Shown here one piece after another: positions 57,031-64,000 of a stretch of DNA of 64,000 nt (the first letter of the stretch is position 1; each line of letters starts with the position of its first letter). The translations under genes and the position numbers were made by a program. A model generated the notes under the pieces. It saw only the letters and a program-made list of their open reading frames with translations, made no database searches and was not told the origin of the DNA. Source of the DNA: Thamnaconus septentrionalis (taxonomy: Eukaryota; Chordata; Actinopteri; Tetraodontiformes; Monacanthidae); assembly GCA_009823395.1 (NCBI GenBank), contig CM020513.1, positions 4,422,501 to 4,486,500 on the forward strand. Direction: 5' to 3'.

Positions 57031-59858
57031 CCCTCTCCTGCCCGGCCCAGCAACAGGCTTGACTGAGAGCCCAAACACTCGCTGCTCTGTGACCGGGAGC
57101 ATCGGATTAAACAAGCTGCTCCTTTGTTGGTACCAAGAATTTTTTTCTTGAGTGTTCGCTGTAAACCTGTTCTTCTGTTCTGTCCTTCTGCTCTCAAACC
57201 ACCGCAAATCTGTAGTTTGTAAAACAAACAAACAAATAACGTAACTCTGCTTTGTAGCACGGATTTTTTTTTAAAAGAAAAAACCTGGTTTGCAAGATTT
57301 CCGAAAACACGATGCAAAAAGTCTCAAGTGAGGTGAATTCTGGAACTGAAAGGAGACAAATTGACCGCCTCCCCTCACAGTCCCACAAATTCACTCCTGC
57401 CTTTGACCGTTTTTTCCTCTTCCAGCGGAAGGGACAGTTTTCTTGCTGCAGCCACAGCGAAACTTTTACTCCCAGCGTTTCAGCGCTGCGGCCTTCGCTC
57501 TTTCCTCCTCCTCCTCCTCCTCCTGCTCCTCCTCTCTCCAGGTCCATCGACCCTCTGTAAGGCCGAGCTGGTTAACGATGCAGCAGCTCTCCGCCTCGAC
57601 ACCTTGTTTGGCTCCCCGCCCGTGATCAGACTGACGTTCACGGCTCCTGAAGCTGTGCTGTAAAGTCGTCATCCGGCAGGCCAAGTCGGCTCTGTTTACC
57701 TTTTGGATTACGGCTAAATTTAATGTAAACCAAGACGTGCAGCATCGCGCTGCGGCCCTGCTGCAGTCAGAGCTCCACTGCACCTTCAGGCAGGGTGAGG
57801 AAGGTCCTGGTCAGAGCGGCTAGCTCGGCGCTAGCCGGGCTCCAGTCAGCTGGATGATGGTTTGGCCCGTTTCTCTTGTCTCTCAACAAAAGTTGTAAAG
57901 GCTTAGGAGGAGTTCATATTGGTTCCTGAAACTGCTGGTGTTGTTTCGTTAAATGCACTTCATTCACCAGAGGAATAAAGACGTTTGTATAACAGACAGT
58001 TTGGGCCTTGAAATAAAGACAGTTTTTACACTCGTGACAATTTGCAAAATTCTGCTTCTTTGTTCACCAATATGTCAAGATGCTTATTGCAGTAATTGTG
58101 GCCTTTGTGTCTGTGCAATTATTATTAATGATTATTATGAAGTTAATAAATATTTAAATGTAAATAAAATATTTTATTTTTCAGTGAAATTCTGTACAAT
58201 AAATGACAAAAAAAACAGTAAATAATAAATCGTACAACTGGACTGTTAAAAAGTAACAAAAACGTTTTTCTTTGCACCACAATGCACGTGAAAAATACTG
58301 GCATAAATGTGCATTTGTTTAATGATTATGATGATTTAATAGATTTAAAATAGTCATACAATTAGAAACAAAATAGTACATATTTAGATACCTAAATATA
58401 TATATAACTCGAATGAGCAGAAATGATTTAGCCCTTGGGAAAGATCTGCATTATTCTCAGAAATGATTGAGGAGGACATTGTGTTATTAAAATGTTTCAA
58501 ATTTGAACTGTGGAAACTTTCTGAACTAACACACGAGACGTTTCCCGGTAGTCATTTTTATAGTCTCATATTTTATACGATTAAAAAACAGCAATATCCT
58601 CGTTATATAATTATTCATTTGTTCACGGAAGGGCTACTCTCTAGACCTGAGGAAAAAAAATATATGTAAATCGAATTGTTTAATTGCTGTAAATATAAAG
58701 ATTTTAAGCAAGTAAATAATAAGTAAATAATAAAAATGTGAAGATTCCTTATTAATTAAACTTTGCTCTCGTCTTATAATTTTATAAGACAAACGATAAC
58801 TTGTACAAACTTCCTCGGAACTCAAGCGAGACTGCGAGATTCTTCTCTCCGCAGTTGTAATAAATAAGAACGAGCTCAGAATGAAGGGGCGAATGTTTTG
58901 TTTGCGACCTGCATCGCTTCGCTGCGACGAAAACGTTGTGGCGCGCGGATCTGGAGTCTTGCCACGGGAACACAAATGCCTGAGAAATCAACAACAACAA
59001 CAAACAAAATGTGGGGATGAAAAAGGAAACCACGGAGCGAGGCGCTGCTTTCGCTCCTGCTGTGTTGTTGCGCCCGCTGCGGCATTCCGCTGGTCGGAAC
59101 AACATCACTGAAGTGTTTTGGGTGTCGTTCGGAGAAATGGACTGGAAGGAATGAATCCTCTCCAGCCAGGAGCCGAGGGAGGTGACGTGCTGCCACTCCT
59201 GCGTCTCTGACGGCTCCTCAGAGTTTGTTTTATTTCATTTCATTTTTGCTGAAAGGTGAAGTTGAGTGCATGCTGCAGGCCTGAGGAGGAAGAGGAGGGG
59301 GAGGAGGAGGAGGAGGAGGAGGTGGCCGAGCCCTACGACCACCGCTGCCTCCAGTGTGGCAGGAATTTCCATCCCGCCGCAGTGAACTTTTCACATTTTC
59401 TCCTCAGCGTGTGAGCTGGTCTTTAGAAGGGCGCTGCGCAGCGACCCTGTTTATTTTCTATCTTTGCTCCCGCGGCTCAAGGCAACAGCCACTGACCCCA
59501 GTCAAAGCCGCGCCGGCCCCGGCGCGCATGGCAGGTGGTTGGTGGAGGTGGAAGGTGGAGGCTGGAGGCCGCTGGGCGGTAACGCAACTCCTCCAGCGAG
59601 GAGACACCGGAGAAACTTCTCCTGCTCCCCCTGTTTGTCCAGCGCCGTGTGTCTGCTGTCGCCCGGCGCTCTTTCTACTCTTCAAATAGTCCAAATATTG
59701 CATTTCATAGGTTACACATATATTTTTACAGCGTATATGTAATTTTTGGCACTCCGGAGTCATAGTCATTGTCATCGTTTTAGCAGTAATTTAGCAAAAG
59801 ATTTAACTCCATGGAAAATTCCTGAAAAGACAAATATCGCACTTATATTAGAATAACA

Positions 59859-59861
<3 letters not shown>

Positions 59862-59923
<62 letters not shown>
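59862..59923 (+). repeat. (ATT)n microsatellite
   Basis: About twenty uninterrupted ATT units upstream of alx1. Confidence 0.97.
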
Positions 59924-59925
<2 letters not shown>

Positions 59926-60412
59926 TGGAAGCTCGGTCTTAAGCGCAACCCAGAAATGACTGTATTGGTCGTTAAAAGTTTTTTCATTATTAAAAGTGTT
60001 TGCAGGCCTTCAATTGATTTAGTAATTTTTCTCTCAATTTCAATTTTTTTTTTAAAAAGGTGCCCTCACCAAAAATCACTTTATTTCTTTATACACATTG
60101 TTATCCAAAATTCACATTTCATAAAAAATAAAACTGAATTTTGCATAATTGACCACAATTATTTAAGAAGACCAATCAAAGAAATCAAAACAACGTTTGA
60201 ACTTAATTTACGCCAACGACAGATTTTTATACACTATTTTCCAATTTACAAAAACAAAATGCATTCTTATTTTTTACCATCAGACAGCCCTTGGTCTGAA
60301 TTATCTTCAAGGTTCAACAAACTAGGGCTTCTCCATTTGTTTCCGAATCAGTTTGCAAAAAAAAAAACTCTAACAATGTAAAAAGTGAAAGGAAAAAGAA
60401 GAAAATGAAAAC

Positions 60413-60413
<1 letters not shown>

Positions 60414-60447
<34 letters not shown>

Positions 60448-60448
60448 C
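60414..60448 (+). repeat. (AAAG)n microsatellite
   Basis: About eight AAAG units, about 520 bases upstream of the alx1 start codon. Confidence 0.95.
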
Positions 60449-60779
60449 AGAAAGGAATCCGCTGGTCTGCTTTGGGCCATTTATTCACTGTAATGAGACG
60501 GTGATTTTACTCCCCCGGATTAAAGTGACACGACTGAGCAGCAGCCGTCAGCCTCCTCCAGGATCCCGGCAGTCACATCTAATCCCGCTCTGATTTAATC
60601 CGGAGATAAACGACGGACTCATCGCGGCCGTTGCAAACATGTTTCGAATTAAAGTCCGTCGTGAGTGTTTCCTCTGCGGGTCGAGTCGCTCCTGGCTCTG
60701 GACCCGGGACCCCGGGACGTGGGAGGAGTTGCGAGGGGAGGGTTCTGAGCGCGCGGACCTCGGTGCCTTGTGGGCGTCT

Positions 60780-60815
60780 TATAAAGACGCTGCGAGACTC
60801 TCCACCGGCCAATTA
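60780..60815 (+). promoter_or_regulatory. alx1: alx1 core promoter candidate (TATA box, CCAAT/homeodomain word)
   Basis: TATAAAG at 60780-60786 lies about 155 bases before the start codon, inside CpG-rich sequence. Transcription would then start near 60810, leaving a 5' UTR of about 130 bases. CCAATTA at 60809-60815 contains a homeodomain core (TAATTG on the other strand) right at the expected start, which could allow self-regulation (inference). Confidence 0.55.
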
Positions 60816-60938
60816 CTGCGTGACGAGTCGTCGCTGGCCTCGGTGCGTTTCGATCTTCCACTCGCTCTCTCTCGATGTTGGAAGCGGTTTAAAAAAAAAA
60901 GAAAAAGAAAAGAATAAAAGACAGAAAACGCGCTCACG

Positions 60939-61128
60939 ATGATGGAGTACATGGAGGAGAAGTTCGCGCTGAAGAGCCAGGTCATGAAGAGCAGCGACTA
61001 CTACATGGACCAGGTCATGGAGAGCCTGGACGGCGGGCAGTACTTCACCAAGTCCTCCCCGAAATGCGCGCAGGCCTTCGGGCTGCAGAGCTCCGAGCCT
61101 CGCTCCTCCCCGTGCGGAGACCAGAACG
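60939..61128 (+). CDS. alx1: alx1 exon 1
   Basis: Starts ATGATGG; the second ATG gives MEYMEEKFALKS, aligned with human MEFLSEKFALKS, and has G at +4. The first has A at -3, so either may be used. Continues QVMKSSDYYMDQVMESLDGG and KCAQAFG as in ALX1. Donor GTGCGT (61129), phase 1 after 63 codons. Confidence 0.95.
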
Positions 61129-61482
61129 GTGCGTAAAATCTGCCTTCGGGTTTATGTTTGTTTCGTTTATTGTTTGTGTCGACGAGGTTTGCCGGAATGC
61201 GTTTGTCATCGCGTAATCTATTTTACCCACCCCAAAAAAAAACTTGTCTGAGGTTCTGTTTACGAAATTCTGACATGTTTAAATGTCCATTCTGTCCTGT
61301 GAATGTCCGGGTTTTTTTTTTTTTTTTTTTAGTGCTCACCAAACATCTTTCGCGAATTTATGAGAAAAATGACATATAAAAGTGACCAGAAAATTTTCTG
61401 AGTTTTCATTATTAACGCGTCAAGCTGCACTTCGCTGTAACGACACCGCCCTCTCCATCCCGCCCGCTCCTGATCCTTCCAG

Positions 61483-61793
61483 CCGGCTACGGCGCGCCCA
61501 ACAAGGCGGACGAGGACGCGCTGCACACGGAGCTGTCCCGGTCCATGGACGGCAGCTGCTGCCCGCTGCGCGCCTCTCCGGTGACCAGCGGGGCCGACAA
61601 GACGGAGCTGGACGACATGGGCGACAAGTGCGACAGCAACGTGTCGAGCAGCAAGAAGCGGCGGCACCGCACCACCTTCACCAGCGCGCAGCTGGAGGAG
61701 CTGGAGAAAGTCTTCCAGAAGACCCACTACCCGGATGTTTACGTGAGGGAGCAGCTGGCCATGAGGACGGAGCTGACGGAGGCCAGAGTGCAG
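61483..61793 (+). CDS. alx1: alx1 exon 2 (most of the homeodomain)
   Basis: After [28 protein letters not shown], then [20 protein letters not shown] and [20 protein letters not shown] onward to LTEARVQ. Helices 1 and 2 and the start of helix 3 of the homeodomain. Ends exactly after the codon for Q46, donor GTAGGA (61794), phase 0. Confidence 0.97.
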
Positions 61794-62464
61794 GTAGGAG
61801 ACGAGACCACATTTGTATTGTTTATTACTATTTTCTTTTCTGTTCAGGTTGAGGAGAAAGCGGAGTGGAGCCGCGCGTAAACCGCAGCCTTGTCACATCT
61901 GCTCTTTAAAAACTAGCAAAAATACGCAAGATTGGAAATATTTTCACTGTTTTTATTTTATTTCCTGTTTTTAATTAAAGCACTGCACAATTATGTATTT
62001 TGTCTTAAGCACCTGCAGCTACTTTTTATCTATTTTAGTTTATTTTATTTTTTTACTGCGGCCAAAGGTTGCTCTAACTTCCTTTAGTACAATAGTCACT
62101 TTAAAAACACTAAGATTATTTTTGGCTAACTTTAGTATTTGTAAACTAAATAACCTCAGTAATTTAAGTAATGTGTTATTGATGCTTTTATTTTTTCCCC
62201 AGAATTTCCATTGCTCTACTGAGTGCTGTTGTTGATTGAAAGACAGATTCTTTTTCTATTTTTTTTTTTTAATGTTGTTAATGTATTTCTGCAACAAAAA
62301 AAAAAACTTTTTATAATTCGCTGACGTTTGCAGCGAGCGCCTCTGAGCTCAAGACAAATTTCCCTCCCGGGACAACAACACAGTATTCTCCCCCATCGTC
62401 TCTATTTGTGTTTGCGTTGCTCCTACCGACCCCGACTCTGACCCCTGCGTGTCGACCCTGGCAG

Positions 62465-62593
62465 GTGTGGTTCCAGAACCGAAGGGCCAAGTGGAGGAAG
62501 CGGGAGCGCTACGGCCAGATCCAGCAAGCCAAAACTCACTTTGCGGCCACGTACGATTTGTCGGTGATACCGCGGACCGACGGCTACACGCAG
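62465..62593 (+). CDS. alx1: alx1 exon 3 (recognition helix) with a GC donor
   Basis: [43 protein letters not shown]. Contains homeodomain residues W48, F49, Q50 (paired-like Q50 type) and N51. The acceptor is ACCCTGGCAG (62464). The end is ACGCAG|GCAAGT, a GC donor with otherwise perfect consensus, at the place and phase (0) where the human gene is interrupted (after ...YPQ). Reading through would add 71 unrelated residues. Confidence 0.93.
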
Positions 62594-64000
62594 GCAAGTC
62601 GGCGTCGCCCTGATCGCTGCAAAGTGTTTCTGCGGGAATTTGAGGGACATCTGGTGGGAATTAAGATCGATCGCTCGGCCGCTCGCGGCGGCCTCTCGTC
62701 TCCTTCCTTCCCTCTGAAAGAAGGATTTTCTCCCCCCTTTCCCCCCCCCCCTTTTGCTGCTTTTATCTGCGTGAATCAGCGCCGCTCAATTCATCACCTG
62801 TTATGAAAGCCGTCCTCAGATAAGAGGCGCAGCCCTGATGAGCGCCTCGGCGAGGTGACGCGGCCGGATTAATGGGCCTTATATCAGATTTCACGCATCC
62901 GTCTCGGCTGTTGCGGACTAAAGGTCGAGTCCAAGATGAGGTGAGAAGAGACGCCCGGTGTCAGCGCTCTCTAGCCGGGCCGACGTCGGGCCTCCGCGAG
63001 AGCCTTCCGGGATTTGGGTCGCAAAAATGCTCTGAGGGCGGCTTCTCACTGGGGCGTCTGTTCAGGGTTTTTTTTTTTTTTCTCTTCTTCCTCGAGCTTC
63101 CACAGAGCACAGCTTGTCTTTTACCAAAGGTTGGGGGAGAAAACAGTGGTGGACGGGTGGATGGATGTTGTCTCCTCGCACATGGTTCTGATAGATCGGG
63201 CCCTGGACGCCGGGCCGTGCCCTTCCTCACAGCGACGTGGGATTAGGGTGTCGCTGAAGGTCCGCTGGCAGCGGCTGGGCGGGGTCCGCCGCATTCTTCC
63301 AGCTTTCGGAGGTTTTGCTTTTGGGTTTGTCGCCGTCTCTCGACTCGCGGAGGTGTCGATGCGCAGCGCCTGCGCCTTGTGCTGCAAGGTGTCAAAGGTC
63401 AAACCCAGTTCTTGTCATTACAAGATCCCGTTTGTGGGCCAAAAATGCGAAGTAGGGAAATATTTTGAAACCGGTAGCTGGTTTTTCTCAGTTTTGGGTT
63501 GTTGTTTTTTTTTTTTAAGAAAACTTAGGTAACAGCACAAAAAAAAATCCCCCCCGAAAGAAGCCCAAAACCTTGTGGATGGTTGCGTTGCTCTGGACCA
63601 GTGAGTCAGAGTCACAGCGAGCGAAGCTGAGCTGATTCGTCGGAGACGGCAGGCGAGGCAGCAGAGCTCCGGACAAACACACGGCAGCCAGTGTTTTTCT
63701 CTCTGCCGACTCTCTGACCGAGATGTCACGTGTTTCCATTCCTCCGAGGGTTGGAGTTAGTTGAAGACCGGCCATTCTGAGGATTTGGGTCGCAAACATT
63801 AACAGTCTCGGTTTTAGCGTAAGTAAAGCCAACACAAGACATAAACCTTAAAAAAATGATTATGCCCGAGGAGAAATTCGGACGGAATTCTACTTGAACC
63901 GATTCAGTCGCTAAATCAAACACGTTTTTTAAAATGCCACTTGCGTAATTTCTGTTGCCATTTTTGTCCCCGAATTTGATGTTTATGCAACGGAGCCCGT
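62594..64000 (+). other. alx1: alx1 intron 3 (incomplete)
   Basis: No sequence resembling the ALX1 C-terminal exon (IQNNLWAGN...) was found up to the window end. C-run (62740-62750) and T-runs (63069-63082 and 63505-63518) are the only low-complexity items. Confidence 0.75.

Larger units (their letters stand above)
55791..60938. other. lrriq1 3' flank and alx1 upstream region
   Basis: No coding exon. Possible lrriq1 poly(A) signals are AATAAA at 57974 and 58012, but both are far (2.2 kb) from the stop. It holds the TGACCT array (56336-56380), a copy of the dispersed repeat (56200-56222), (AC)n (56992-57030), an AT-rich block (57950-58800), (ATT)n (59862-59923), (AAAG)n (60414-60448) and GC-rich sequence from 60540. 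Blocks at 56470-56760 and 57600-57740 look low in repeats and may be regulatory. Confidence 0.55.
60939..62593 (+). other. alx1: alx1 gene overview (first three exons)
   Basis: ALX1 (CART1) is a paired-type homeodomain transcription factor of neural-crest-derived facial mesenchyme and limb cartilage. It binds TAAT-based palindromes as dimers in the nucleus. Three exons encode 210 residues: an N-terminal region (1-121), the homeodomain (about 122-181) and the conserved start of the C-terminal region. Intron positions, including the one inside the homeodomain between Q46 and V47, match human ALX1. The remaining C-terminus with its OAR/aristaless motif must lie beyond 64000. ALX1, ALX3 and ALX4 share the homeodomain, but the N-terminus (EKFALKS) and the lrriq1 neighbour identify ALX1. 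Confidence 0.96.

Noticed and set aside
62465..62806. alx1 read-through frame after YTQ
   Set aside because: The extra residues are unlike the ALX1 C-terminus. The GC donor explains the exon end.

Overview
The window is animal nuclear DNA, almost certainly from a ray-finned (teleost) fish. Genes are split by GT-AG introns, many only 80-700 bases long. Simple repeats are abundant, and there is a tRNA-type SINE, an L1-like LINE and several short DNA transposons of kinds common in fish. Three genes are recognised by protein similarity recalled from the families: slc6a15 (- strand, first coding exon only), lrriq1 (+ strand, nearly whole) and alx1 (+ strand, first three exons). The order slc6a15 - lrriq1 - alx1 is the vertebrate order (human 12q21). 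TSPAN19, which lies between SLC6A15 and LRRIQ1 in human, was not found.

Layout. 1-5.7 kb: the 5' end of slc6a15, with its first coding exon at 3470-3773 and a probable noncoding first exon and promoter near 5469-5720. 5.7-18 kb: about 12 kb of intergenic DNA with repeats, one unassigned ORF at 11885-12118, a perfect hairpin at 7754-7787 and a possible divergent promoter near 17.8-18.05 kb. 18.3-55.75 kb: lrriq1, reconstructed as about 26 coding exons, some of them provisional. It runs through a very large charged coiled-coil exon (20296 to about 23.4 kb), a leucine-rich-repeat block (24.8-27.0 kb), IQ-motif exons (35.7 and 37.5 kb) and a conserved C-terminal tail ending at the stop codon at 55749-55751. 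55.75-60.9 kb: the lrriq1-alx1 intergenic region, with a five-copy tandem array of TGACCT half-sites. 60.94-62.59 kb: alx1 exons 1-3 with the complete paired-type homeodomain. The last exon lies beyond the window.

Roles. slc6a15 encodes a sodium-coupled neutral amino-acid transporter, lrriq1 a poorly characterised LRR/IQ protein, and alx1 a craniofacial mesenchyme transcription factor. They form a conserved neighbourhood rather than a pathway. Introns of lrriq1 and the gaps on both sides are plausible places for alx1 regulatory DNA.

The most notable points are three reading-frame discontinuities in the giant lrriq1 coiled-coil region, two introns with GC instead of GT donors, the DR3-type half-site array, a dispersed repeat family with a palindromic core (seven copies), and a hAT MITE with an exact 8-bp target duplication whose sister copy is nested in a LINE. 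I saw no new multi-gene system. This is an ordinary vertebrate locus with interesting details.
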